Assembly: GCA_003818675.1 (NCBI GenBank)
Contig: RPPD01000036.1
Span: 1-10,184 of the forward strand
Length of the DNA: 10,184 bases
Reading direction: 5' to 3'
DNA from: Spirochaetaceae bacterium
Lineage (GTDB): Bacteria; Spirochaetota; Spirochaetia; SZUA-6; RPPD01
Shown in pieces: positions 1 to 8,183 of this stretch. Position 1 is the first letter of the stretch. Every line of letters starts with the position of its first letter. Under the pieces are notes generated by a model. It did not search any database, had not been told where the DNA came from, and saw only the letters and a program-made list of their open reading frames with translations. Both the position numbers and the translations under genes were made by a program.

Positions 1-1
1 C

Positions 2-1444
2 ATCCGTGAGGTCTTTGACAAGAGGGTGGATATGGTTCTCGCCTGGGACGACTTTGCGGCAATAAAAATCAATTGGGAAAACAAATCCGCTAATATCCTC
101 GAAATTGCGAAAGAACTGAACCTGGGAACCGGAAACATGGTTTTTGTCGACGACAGCGCGTTCGAGTGCCACGAGGTCCGCGCGGCGCTGTTTGAAGTGT
201 TGGTCCTCGAACTGCCCGGAGAAAAGGAAAAAATGATTCCATTCCTGAAAAACGTCTGGAGACTGGATTTCCCGAGGACGACTGCGGAGGACGCGAAGAG
301 GTCATTGCTGTACGCGCAAGAGGGAGAGAGAAAAGAGTACAAAAAACAGTTTCAAAGCCACGGCGATTTCCTTGACAGCCTTGAAATGAAAATTGACGTG
401 GAAAAACTCAGCAAGGAGGACGTTTACCGCGCAAGCCAGCTGACACAAAGGGTGAACCAGTTCAATAATACAACGCTCAGGAAAAATGAAAACGAGCTGC
501 TATCTCTTTTGGATGAGCCGGGAAGGGAGTGCCGCGTCATCCGCGTCAAGGACAGGTTCGGCGATTACGGGCTTGTGGGGGTCCTCTTGTCACGAATCTA
601 TGAAAAGCACTTGCATGTAGACGCGATGCTGTTGAGCTGCAGGGCCCTGGGCAAGGGGGTGGAATATCGAATGCTCGCGGAAACAGGCAGGATCGCGGAA
701 GCCTCCGGAAAAAGCGAGGTTGTGATTGAATTCAGTTCTTCGGAAAAAAACGAGCCGGCAAGGATTTTTCTTTCGAGATTTGCGAGCCCTGAACCTGATG
801 GCCAGAATAAGTGTGTGTTCCGGATGGAATCTGCTTCGATCAGGGACGCGCGTTTTTCGGATATTACCGATGTGGCTCGTGAAGCGCTGGATGATTTCGA
901 ACAAACAAGCGCGACTAAAGAGCCGGATCAGGAAGCCGGGACCGCCGCGTTCAATAATAACGGAAACGACTTGAACAAGTTGGCAATTGATATTGCTACA
1001 CACTCGGTTTCGGCAACGCAGATTCACGCCCGCATCCGGGAAAAGAACATGAATACTGGAGAATCTGGCAGGGAATCGGTTCCGGCCTCGACGCCCAATG
1101 AAAAACTCATCATGGGGATTTGGGAAGAAATATTCAACATGCGGGGCTTAAGCGTGCATGATGATTTTTTCAAGCTCGGTGGCGATTCATTAAAGGCTGT
1201 TCTTGTGCTTTCAAAACTGCAGGAAATATTCCAGATTGAATTGCCGATGCACATCCTTTTCGAGGACGCGCTTACGGTTCATGAACTGGCAAAAACAGTG
1301 GAAACATACCAGTTTGCGGACTCGGAAACCGGGCTCACAAACGAGGAATACGAAGCCATCGCGAATCTTTCCGACGAGGAAGCGGCCGCCCTGCTGGAAC
1401 GGGAAATGAATAAGACATGCGCCCAAGAACGACCAAATGAATGA
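2..1444 (+). CDS. FkbH-like glyceryl-ACP synthase with C-terminal carrier domain (5' end cut off)
   Basis: The frame is open to the left edge (codons from base 2), so the start and the first HAD aspartate motif lie outside; the GTG at 26 is internal. Seen in order: the end of a HAD-IIIC domain with NWENK (bases 71-85) and the motif-4 acidic pair VFVDDS (140-157); the FkbH signature around LTQRVNQFNNTTLR (437-478); a GNAT-like part with LLSCRALGKGVE (about 629-664); an Asn/Ser/Thr-rich linker (about 850-1080); and a carrier domain with LGGDSL, its phosphopantetheine serine at 1187-1189. A helical tail with LSDEEAAALLERE follows, as NRPS linkers often have. FkbH enzymes take 1,3-bisphosphoglycerate, remove a phosphate and load a glyceryl unit on a carrier protein as a polyketide/NRPS building block. 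Having the carrier fused suggests self-loading. It is the first visible gene of the operon and overlaps the next one by 8 bases. The family call is strong; the fate of the glyceryl unit is inferred. Confidence 0.92.
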   Translation: MREVFDKRVDMVLAWDDFAAIKINWENKSANILEIAKELNLGTGNMVFVDDSAFECHEVRAALFEVLVLELPGEKEKMIPFLKNVWRLDFPRTTAEDAKRSLLYAQEGERKEYKKQFQSHGDFLDSLEMKIDVEKLSKEDVYRASQLTQRVNQFNNTTLRKNENELLSLLDEPGRECRVIRVKDRFGDYGLVGVLLSRIYEKHLHVDAMLLSCRALGKGVEYRMLAETGRIAEASGKSEVVIEFSSSEKNEPARIFLSRFASPEPDGQNKCVFRMESASIRDARFSDITDVAREALDDFEQTSATKEPDQEAGTAAFNNNGNDLNKLAIDIATHSVSATQIHARIREKNMNTGESGRESVPASTPNEKLIMGIWEEIFNMRGLSVHDDFFKLGGDSLKAVLVLSKLQEIFQIELPMHILFEDALTVHELAKTVETYQFADSETGLTNEEYEAIANLSDEEAAALLEREMNKTCAQERPNE

Positions 1445-2675
1445 AGGAAAGATGAAAATCATACTCATACAAAACACGCCGTATCTTCCCACAAAGGGCG
1501 GATCGGATAAATCGAACAAGCTCCTGCTTGAAAGTCTGGCAATTCTTGGGCATGAGTGTTTCATCATCGCTCCGGCGACCAGCCTCCAGACTCCGGGCGG
1601 TTTCGAGAGGTTTTCGACGCTTGTGAACGAGAAGAATCCTGATTTTGTCAATGCAAATGACGACAGGATCGCCTTCGGAATAAACGGCGTGACCATCCAC
1701 GCATTGAAGAAGTTTTCCCGCCTTCCGGAGCATCTGGGGCGGGTTTTCGCGGAGGAAAAACCGGACTGGATTTTCGTTCCCTCCGATGATTTCGCCCAGG
1801 TGCTGCTTGAGCAGGCGGTGAAGCTTGATGCTTTAAAAGTGATATATCTCGCGCGGACTACGCTCACTCTGCCTTTCGGACCGGACGCGTACCTGGAATT
1901 GCCGAAAAAGGCGGAGCTGGTGAAGAAGGCGCGAGGGATCATGTGCGTCAGCAGATTTATTTCGGATTACATTTACAAGTGGTCGGGCGCAAGGTCATCG
2001 GTCTTGCCTATATCACTGTACGGCAACGGGTCATTTCCGGACTACGGATCATTTGAGAACGGATACGTCACGATGATAAATCCGTGCGCGTACAAGGGTA
2101 TAAGCATCCTGCTCGCGCTTGCGGAACGGTTTTCCGCGGTGCGCTTTCTTGCGGTCAGTTCGTGGGGGACTTCTTCAGAAGACATCGCTGCGATGAAACA
2201 ACGCGACAACATCACCGTCATGGACGCGGTGGAGGACGTTGAACTCGTCTACAAAAAAACGAAAATACTCCTCGTCCCGTCCCTTTGGGCCGAAGCCAAG
2301 GCCAGGTGCATCGGCGAGGCGATGCTGCGCGGAATTCCGGTCATGGCGAGCGACGTAGGCGGCAATGGCGAAGCGAAGTGCGGAACGGATTATCTTTTGC
2401 CTGTAAACCAGATTACCAAATACGAGTACCGTCTTGACCAGAGGAAATTGCCTGTTGCGGCAGTTCCGGTACAGGACGTGTACCCCTGGCGCCAGGCGCT
2501 GGAACGGCTTTTGATCGATCGCGAGCATTACATGAATCTATCCAAGGCATCCCGTAGTAGCGCGTATGATACGCTTATTAAAGATAACGGGGTTGAAAGG
2601 GTGGAGGCGTTTCTTCATGGCTTGATGGAAAATGTTGCCGGGCGCGCCAGTGCCGCGGCGAAAAAGGAAATATAA
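1437..2675 (+). CDS. GT4-type glycosyltransferase
   Basis: The product is 412 residues, a normal length for a two-Rossmann-domain GT-B enzyme. The N-terminal strand MKIILIQNTPYLP is followed by a GGSDK loop, as in GT4 N-domains. The C-domain holds an exact EX7E motif (EAKARCIGE, Glu286 and Glu294) followed by LRGIPVMASDVGGNGE, the usual nucleotide-sugar binding region of retaining GT4 enzymes. No signal peptide or membrane segment is evident, so it should act in the cytoplasm. The sugar and acceptor cannot be read from sequence; the position between the FkbH and NRPS genes suggests it acts on the assembly-line product. Start choice: ATG 1437 overlaps the upstream stop by 8 bases but lacks a clear Shine-Dalgarno site; ATG 1452 starts right at the conserved first strand and follows AAGGA (1444-1448), though at only 3 bases. 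Either would fit translational coupling. The stop at 2673-2675 abuts the next ATG. Confidence 0.88.
   Translation: MNEGKMKIILIQNTPYLPTKGGSDKSNKLLLESLAILGHECFIIAPATSLQTPGGFERFSTLVNEKNPDFVNANDDRIAFGINGVTIHALKKFSRLPEHLGRVFAEEKPDWIFVPSDDFAQVLLEQAVKLDALKVIYLARTTLTLPFGPDAYLELPKKAELVKKARGIMCVSRFISDYIYKWSGARSSVLPISLYGNGSFPDYGSFENGYVTMINPCAYKGISILLALAERFSAVRFLAVSSWGTSSEDIAAMKQRDNITVMDAVEDVELVYKKTKILLVPSLWAEAKARCIGEAMLRGIPVMASDVGGNGEAKCGTDYLLPVNQITKYEYRLDQRKLPVAAVPVQDVYPWRQALERLLIDREHYMNLSKASRSSAYDTLIKDNGVERVEAFLHGLMENVAGRASAAAKKEI
2664..2668 (+). promoter_or_regulatory. Ribosome binding site of the NRPS-MFS gene
   Basis: AAGGA lies 7 bases before ATG 2676, inside the last codons of the glycosyltransferase gene. 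The upstream TAA touches the ATG directly (TAAATG), so translation is probably coupled. This supports 2676 as the true start. Confidence 0.7.
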
Positions 2676-5600
2676 ATGGGTGTGGATCTGAATAATCTCA
2701 GCGCGCAAAAGAAGGCGCTTTTGTCATTGGCCATGCAGCGCGCGGCGAAGGGGAAAGACTCGGGGTTCGCGATACCCAGGATGGGCCTGCCTGCGTCTGG
2801 AAAATATTTTCCGCTTTCCTTTGCCCAGAAGAGATTCTGGTTTCTTGATCAATACCTCGAAGACCGTTCAGTAAACAATTCAAAGATGTGCTTTTTGATC
2901 AAGGGCAGGCCGGACCTGAAAATTATGGAAGCGGCCTTTCAGAAGATAGTCGAAAAGCATGAAATCCTGGGGATGTGTTATGCCACCATCGATGAAGAGC
3001 CGGTAATGTTCAGGCGGGACGATACTCGCGTCAATATCCGGAAACTGAAATTGAACGGTTTCAGCAAAGGAAAAAAGGAAAGCTGCCTGAACGCGCTAAT
3101 TGAAACCCTGGCAAAAACGAATATCGATATCAGCCGGGATCTGCCGTTTCACGTATCGATTGTGAGTAAAAGCCGCGGGGAATGGGTGCTGGTAATAATA
3201 ATGCACCATATTGTTTCCGACGCGTGGTCATTCCGTATTTTGCTCGATGAGTTTCGGGCTTATTACAGCGCCTACTCGCGCGGAGAGGAACCCGCGGTTA
3301 AAGAGCCTTCCATTCAGTATTACGATTACGCGGACTGGCAGAACAGGAGACTATCCTCCGACAGGATCGGATCGCTTTCAGGGTATTGGAAAAAGACGCT
3401 TGAGGGAGCGCCTTCATCGCTCAATCTCATGACTGATTTTCCACGGCCCGCTTTGCAGACGCATCACGGCGCCGTGCGTAATTTCAAAATCCCCGAAGCG
3501 ACTCTGGAAAAGATCGAGCGGTTTTCTAAAGAGCGCCAGATCACCCCGTTCGCGATCACTCTGGCGGCCTTCGTGATCATGCTGTATCGGTACACGGGCC
3601 AGGACGACATCCTTGTCGGGATCCCTTTCGCCAACCGGAACAGGCGCGAGATCCAAAGCCTGATAGGGCTCTTTTTAAATACGCTCGTCATCAGGACCGA
3701 GTTTCGGGAATCGGTGAAAATAGGCGAGATCCTCGGCATGATAAAGGAACGGATTCTAGGTGCATTCTCACACTCGGACTACCCCTTTGAGAAGCTCATC
3801 GACGACCTCAAGATAGAGCGCTCCCTGAGACATCCCCCTTTGTTTCAGGTCATGTTCAATTATCACAACATGTCGTCCCTGGATCTCGATCTTGACGGAA
3901 TGGCCATTGAAAAACTGCGAAGCCCGAGTGAACACTCCAAGTTCGATCTTGAATTGTCGATCCGGAACATGAAGAACGGAACGCGGGGGATGATCACCTA
4001 CAATACCGACCTGTTCGCGGAAGACTCCATCATCAGAATGGGCGGGCACTACAACAACGTGCTTTCGGAAATGCTTGATAATCCCGAAATGGCCGTTAAT
4101 GAAATCCACATGCTAAGGCAGGAGGAGATTGTCTCTTTCCAGCCGGTGCAAAGCAGCGATTCGGCTGATGAGGGATTTCCGTATCTGCACAAGGAATTTG
4201 AAAGAAGCGTTTTGGAAATTCCCGATGCGGTCGCGGTAACGTGTGGGAACGAGAAACTCACCTACAGGGAATTGAACGCGCGCGCGAACAAAATCGCGCG
4301 TTTCCTGATATCGCGCGGTGTGGTACCGGAAGTCAGGATAGGGATTCTCATGGACCGGTCTGTGGATCTCGTCGTCATGATCCTGGCTGTAGCGAAAGCG
4401 GGCGGCGTATTCATCCCGCTCGATCCCATGTACCCGGCTGAACGGATAAGCCTCATCATCGATGACGCCGAGGCCGCCTACCTTATAACGGATGACGCTA
4501 TTGCCGACCAGGTGTCGCTGTCCAGCGACACTCGTATTTTCACTGTGGAGGAATTGTACGACGTGGCATCGACGGAATCAGGGGAAAACCCGGCTTCCTA
4601 TGTGACTCAGTCCAGCTTGCTTTACATAATTTACACTTCAGGAACAACCGGAAAGCCCAAAGGGGTTGCCGTGGAACACGGCAATTATATCGCGTATCTT
4701 CAAGGTATCTGGGAAAAGATGAGACTGCCCCATGGTTTGAATTTCGCCATAATCTCAACTTTCGCCGCCGACCTGGGATCGATCATGATGTGGGGGGCGT
4801 TGTCGTATCGCGGAACGCTTCACATAATACCCTATGAACAGTCCCTCGATCCGGAAAGCGTGGCCAGGGTTTTTCTACAGAAGGAAATCGATGTCATTAA
4901 ACTCGTCCCGACGCATTTTGACGCGCTTCTGAAGGCTTCACATCCGGTTCATGTACTTCCGAGGCAACTCCTGGTCCTGGCCGGTGAACCATGTATGTGG
5001 GATTTGATCGATAAAGTCCGTGCGATCAACCGAGACCAGCGCATCATGATCAACTACGGACCGACGGAGACCACGGTTTCTTCGCATGGCTATGAAGTGC
5101 CCGCAGACAGGCCCGTCCAGCACACCTCGGTTGTGCCGATAGGCTTTCCGACAAAAAACGTCATTTCCATTGTTCTTGATTCACATGGTAACCAGGTTCC
5201 AAGGGGCGTGCCGGGCGAATTGTACATCGGCGGTCCCGTGGTTGCGCGCGGTTACCTCGGACAGCCCGAGCTCACGGAGAAAAAATTCGTCATGATTCGC
5301 GGCAACAGGTTTTACCGGACCGGAGATCTGGTCCGGCTGCTTGAGCAAGGTGAAATCGAGTTTCTGGGGCGTATGGACGACCAGGTAAAGATAAGCGGTT
5401 TTAGAATCGAGCTTGACGATGTGGCCGGCGCGCTTGCCGAACTTCCGGAAATAGAGGATGCCGTGGTGATCGTGAAGGAGGGACCATCCGGAGAGAAATC
5501 ACTCGTCGCGTTCGTCGTCCCGGATTCGCGACACATGGATACGAGTCGCGAACAGGTCCTGGGCCGTTTGAAGGAAAAGCTTCCGCACTACATGATTCCG

Positions 5601-8183
5601 AAGGCCCTTGTGTTCATTGACAGGATTCCGTTCACCCCGAACGGAAAGCTTGACCGCACGGCATTGCTTTCGATCCCGGCGGAATTGGGAACACCCGTCC
5701 ATGAATACGTCGAGCCGTGCAACGCGACCGAGGAATCGATCGCCGGCGTCTGGAAGATTGTTCTGGAACTGGACAGGGTCGGTATTGACGACAATTTTTT
5801 CTTCATGGGAGGAGATTCCTTCAAGGCGATCAGGATGGTGAACCTCCTGAAAAAGGAGAAAATATCCCTGCGTGTGGTGGATATTTTCCAGTATTCGACC
5901 ATCCGGGAACTGGCGGGATTCGCGGGCGAAAACAATGCCGTAGCCCGCGGTTTCTTGAACGAACTCACACCTCAAAGGACCGGCGAAAAGGAAATCACCT
6001 CTCTGGTCTGCATCCCGTATCCCGCAGGCGACCCGATCATGTTCCAGAAACTGGCCGACACATTGCCCGGCCATTGCTCGCTTTTTGCCTATGAATTCCC
6101 CGGCCGGGGCGACGGGGAGATGCAGGTTTCATTGCAGGAAAGCGCGAGGCTCTGCGTTGACGAGATCAAGGAAAAGATAAATGGTCCCCTGATCGTCTAT
6201 GGTCACTGCATGGGAGGGGCGTTCGCGACCGAGATCGCCTGTTTGCTCGAACAGGAAAATGTGAAGGTGAGCGCTCTTTTCCTGGGCGCGATCTTCCCGG
6301 CGACCAGACTTCCCGGCGGTTTTTTCAAGCTGTGGAACAAGATATTCCCGACGGACAGGGGGAGAAGTGACAGGGACCTCCTGGACATGATGCGGCGCAC
6401 GGGTGGAATCTCCGCTGATATCACCAAAGAGGAACAGGAATACCTGTTGAAATACATGCGCTTTTACAGCAGGGAAAGCGACAATTATTATCATGACGCC
6501 TTTTCACGGGAATCCTTCGTCAAACTTAAAGCGCCCATCGTGAGCATTGTAGGGGACATGGACCGGTTGACGAATTTTTATGAGGAGAGGTATCTGGACT
6601 GGAAGTTTTTCAGCTCCAGTGTGCACCTGGAGGTGATCCCCGAGGCGGGTCACTTTTTCCATATTCACCAGCCGGAAATCGTATTGGACCTGGTGGACAA
6701 ATATACCGGGATAATAACCATGGGCCGCGAGCTTTCTTCGACAAGCGAACCGGTTGAACAGGCTGTCGCGGAACCAACAGAAGAAGCGTCTGTCGTTTCC
6801 GACGAGGCGATAAAAAAAGAGGAAGCAAAAAACATCCGATCATTCATCGCCATCGCGCTGGGACAATTCGTCTCAATGTTCGGTTCAAGCCTTTCGGGTT
6901 TCGCGCTCGGGATTTACATACTGCAATTAAAGGGATCGATTCTGGATTTTTCGCTGGTGCTCCTGTTCAACCGTTTGCCGCAGATTCTGATCATGCCGGT
7001 CGTGGGATGGGTGGTGGACAAATACGACAGGCGGAAACTTATGCTCGTAAGCGACCTGTTCGTGGCGTTGCGAATCGCCATCCTGCTCGTGCTGATCACG
7101 AACAACTCGCTGGAGCTGTGGCACGTGTTCGTCACCACGACCCTGGGCAGCATCGCGCGCGCTTTCAGGAACAATGCCTACGTGGCGGCGGTTCCCCAGC
7201 TTGTGCCCAAGCGGTATCTCGCGAACGCGAACGGATTCGTCCAGCTGACGAACAACACCGGCGACATCCTGGCGCCGCTTTGCGCGGGATTTTTCCTCAC
7301 CTTCATGACCATACACACGATCATGATCATCGACCTTGTCACCTTCGGGGTAGCCTTCCTGCCCCTCCTGATCATCAAGTTCCCGAACAGGATGATCCGC
7401 CAGATCGAGGAATCGATAGGCAAGGCGATTGCCGGAGGATTCAAGTTCATAGTCAAACGCAAGAGCATGATCATCATGGTCGTGTATTTCTTTATTGCCA
7501 ACATCTTCCTTGGAATAGGGACCACGCTCCTGACCCCGCTTGTGCTTTCCTTTTCCGATCCGACAATTCTCTGGATCATCACTTCCTTTACCGGGGTGGG
7601 AACGATCGCGGGCGCGCTTCTTGTAAGTCTCTGGGGCGGCATGAAACGCCGAGCTGAGGGGATGATCGGATTCAACATCATGATAGGATTGGGATATGTA
7701 ATGATGGGGATAGCGCCCCACCCGATTTTTCCAATCATCGGTGTGCTGCTGTTCAGGATCGGGCTCACCCTGGTCGTTGTGCACTGGCAGTCAATCATCC
7801 AGGTGAAGGTCGGGTGGGAATTGCAGGGACGCGTCTTTGCGATGAACGAACTGCTCGCGCGCATATCAACGCCGCTCGGAATCTTCCTCGGCGGGTTCTT
7901 GACTGAGTTTTACCTTGAACCTTTCATGAGCGGCACCTCCGAGCTCGCGAGAACGCTTGGGACGCTGATCGGATCCGGCCCGGGACGGGGCATCGCGCTC
8001 CTGTTGATCATCGTGGGATTGGGAAGGGGGCTCATGGGATATTTAGGGCTCAAGATCAAGTCCTTCAGGTACATGGAGGACAAGCTTCCGGATATCGCGC
8101 ACGGCGCGAGCATTACCCGCGACAAGGACAAGTACCAGGACATCGTCGACCGCGAATATGAATGCGGGAACGCGGGAAAATAA
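2676..8183 (+). CDS. Single-module NRPS (C-A-T-TE) fused to an MFS exporter
   Basis: One uninterrupted 1835-residue frame. Domains in order: a short helical N-terminal segment (about 7-25), condensation (about 45-485), adenylation (about 505-1005), carrier (about 1010-1088, Ser1048), alpha/beta-hydrolase thioesterase (about 1108-1350), a Glu/Ala/Ser-rich linker (about 1350-1385) and a 12-helix major facilitator domain (about 1386-1815). The module activates one amino acid, joins it to an upstream acyl-carrier thioester, releases the product and presumably hands it to its own transporter, so the synthetase would be tethered to the inner face of the cytoplasmic membrane. No epimerase or methyltransferase domain is present. 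The N-terminal C domain implies a donor made elsewhere; the FkbH-carrier protein two genes upstream is the obvious candidate. A good Shine-Dalgarno site and direct abutment to the preceding stop support the start. The fusion is not an ORF artefact: no stop or compositional break separates TE and MFS. Substrate and product are unknown. Confidence 0.95.
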   Translation: MGVDLNNLSAQKKALLSLAMQRAAKGKDSGFAIPRMGLPASGKYFPLSFAQKRFWFLDQYLEDRSVNNSKMCFLIKGRPDLKIMEAAFQKIVEKHEILGMCYATIDEEPVMFRRDDTRVNIRKLKLNGFSKGKKESCLNALIETLAKTNIDISRDLPFHVSIVSKSRGEWVLVIIMHHIVSDAWSFRILLDEFRAYYSAYSRGEEPAVKEPSIQYYDYADWQNRRLSSDRIGSLSGYWKKTLEGAPSSLNLMTDFPRPALQTHHGAVRNFKIPEATLEKIERFSKERQITPFAITLAAFVIMLYRYTGQDDILVGIPFANRNRREIQSLIGLFLNTLVIRTEFRESVKIGEILGMIKERILGAFSHSDYPFEKLIDDLKIERSLRHPPLFQVMFNYHNMSSLDLDLDGMAIEKLRSPSEHSKFDLELSIRNMKNGTRGMITYNTDLFAEDSIIRMGGHYNNVLSEMLDNPEMAVNEIHMLRQEEIVSFQPVQSSDSADEGFPYLHKEFERSVLEIPDAVAVTCGNEKLTYRELNARANKIARFLISRGVVPEVRIGILMDRSVDLVVMILAVAKAGGVFIPLDPMYPAERISLIIDDAEAAYLITDDAIADQVSLSSDTRIFTVEELYDVASTESGENPASYVTQSSLLYIIYTSGTTGKPKGVAVEHGNYIAYLQGIWEKMRLPHGLNFAIISTFAADLGSIMMWGALSYRGTLHIIPYEQSLDPESVARVFLQKEIDVIKLVPTHFDALLKASHPVHVLPRQLLVLAGEPCMWDLIDKVRAINRDQRIMINYGPTETTVSSHGYEVPADRPVQHTSVVPIGFPTKNVISIVLDSHGNQVPRGVPGELYIGGPVVARGYLGQPELTEKKFVMIRGNRFYRTGDLVRLLEQGEIEFLGRMDDQVKISGFRIELDDVAGALAELPEIEDAVVIVKEGPSGEKSLVAFVVPDSRHMDTSREQVLGRLKEKLPHYMIPKALVFIDRIPFTPNGKLDRTALLSIPAELGTPVHEYVEPCNATEESIAGVWKIVLELDRVGIDDNFFFMGGDSFKAIRMVNLLKKEKISLRVVDIFQYSTIRELAGFAGENNAVARGFLNELTPQRTGEKEITSLVCIPYPAGDPIMFQKLADTLPGHCSLFAYEFPGRGDGEMQVSLQESARLCVDEIKEKINGPLIVYGHCMGGAFATEIACLLEQENVKVSALFLGAIFPATRLPGGFFKLWNKIFPTDRGRSDRDLLDMMRRTGGISADITKEEQEYLLKYMRFYSRESDNYYHDAFSRESFVKLKAPIVSIVGDMDRLTNFYEERYLDWKFFSSSVHLEVIPEAGHFFHIHQPEIVLDLVDKYTGIITMGRELSSTSEPVEQAVAEPTEEASVVSDEAIKKEEAKNIRSFIAIALGQFVSMFGSSLSGFALGIYILQLKGSILDFSLVLLFNRLPQILIMPVVGWVVDKYDRRKLMLVSDLFVALRIAILLVLITNNSLELWHVFVTTTLGSIARAFRNNAYVAAVPQLVPKRYLANANGFVQLTNNTGDILAPLCAGFFLTFMTIHTIMIIDLVTFGVAFLPLLIIKFPNRMIRQIEESIGKAIAGGFKFIVKRKSMIIMVVYFFIANIFLGIGTTLLTPLVLSFSDPTILWIITSFTGVGTIAGALLVSLWGGMKRRAEGMIGFNIMIGLGYVMMGIAPHPIFPIIGVLLFRIGLTLVVVHWQSIIQVKVGWELQGRVFAMNELLARISTPLGIFLGGFLTEFYLEPFMSGTSELARTLGTLIGSGPGRGIALLLIIVGLGRGLMGYLGLKIKSFRYMEDKLPDIAHGASITRDKDKYQDIVDREYECGNAGK
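2808..4130 (+). other. Condensation (C) domain
   Basis: The domain opens with the C1-like motif LSFAQKRFW (residues 47-55). The catalytic motif is HHIVSDAW, with His177, His178 and Asp182 intact; the glycine normally after the Asp is Ala183. Downstream LVGIPFANRNR and IGLFLNTLVIR match the later C motifs. It should be active in forming an amide (or ester) between a donor thioester and the amino acid on the following carrier domain. It lacks the DxxxxD signature of heterocyclisation domains. Whether it is an LCL or a starter type needs a tree. Confidence 0.9.
4188..5690 (+). other. Adenylation (A) domain with an unusual A4 region
   Basis: Core motifs are intact: YTSGTTGKPKG (653-663), NYGPTET (793-799), YRTGD (880-884), GRMDDQVKISGFRIEL (898-913) and PNGKLDR with Lys991. 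It activates one amino acid as an adenylate and loads it on Ser1048. By hand alignment to GrsA PheA, the ten specificity positions are Asp699, Leu700, Ile703, Lys742, Val767, Ala769, Asn793, Val801, Ser802 and Lys991 (DLIKVANVSK). The A4 region reads FAADLGS instead of the common FDxSxWE, so the first three positions are the least secure. The string shares D-L-x-K-V with the aspartate code DLTKVGHIGK, but this is not enough to name the substrate. Confidence 0.9.
5703..5937 (+). other. Carrier (T/PCP) domain
   Basis: DDNFFFMGGDSFKAIRMV contains the phosphopantetheine attachment Ser1048 in a GGDS context. This single carrier domain holds the amino acid and then the condensed product before transfer to the thioesterase. 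Confidence 0.92.
5997..6723 (+). other. Thioesterase (TE) domain with a cysteine nucleophile
   Basis: The domain starts with LVCIPYPAG and contains FPGRGD, both typical of NRPS/type II-like thioesterases. The nucleophile elbow is GHCMGG with Cys1178 where serine is usual. The likely acid is Asp1296 (VGDMD, with Asp1294 beside it) and the likely base is His1326 (EAGHFFH). The full triad geometry therefore appears kept, which argues for an active enzyme with a Cys rather than a dead one. Release could be by hydrolysis, transesterification or cyclisation; sequence alone does not say. Confidence 0.88.
6813..8118 (+). other. Major facilitator superfamily exporter domain
   Basis: About twelve hydrophobic segments can be counted between residues 1386 and 1790. 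The MFS motif A follows helix 2 (GWVVDKYDRRKLM). The overall look is that of drug/siderophore exporters of the MFS_3/EntS-like type. Because the N-terminal enzymatic part has no signal peptide, the catalytic domains should lie in the cytoplasm. The about 35-residue linker before helix 1 is acidic and rich in Ala, Ser and Glu. The domain most likely exports the peptide made by the same chain. Confidence 0.9.

Noticed and set aside
1211..1942. A 243-codon minus-strand frame opposite the FkbH carrier domain and the first glycosyltransferase
   Set aside because: Both plus-strand genes here have clear family motifs across the same bases. The minus translation is Ser/Phe-rich with no recognisable motif, and it crosses a gene junction.
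7007..7657. A 216-codon plus-strand frame inside the MFS domain
   Set aside because: It is out of frame with the MFS helices, is made of His/Arg/Asp-rich low-quality sequence, and the MFS motif A lies in the main frame.
6927..7864. Two long overlapping minus-strand frames (285 and 228 codons) opposite the MFS domain
   Set aside because: They are frame shadows of a hydrophobic coding sequence: one is an Asp/His/Arg-rich string and the other a Met/Ile/Arg-rich string, without domain character.
2..8183. Assigning the operon to a known named compound or the A domain to a named amino acid
   Set aside because: No gene here is recognisable as belonging to a particular described cluster, and the specificity string does not match a known code in full.
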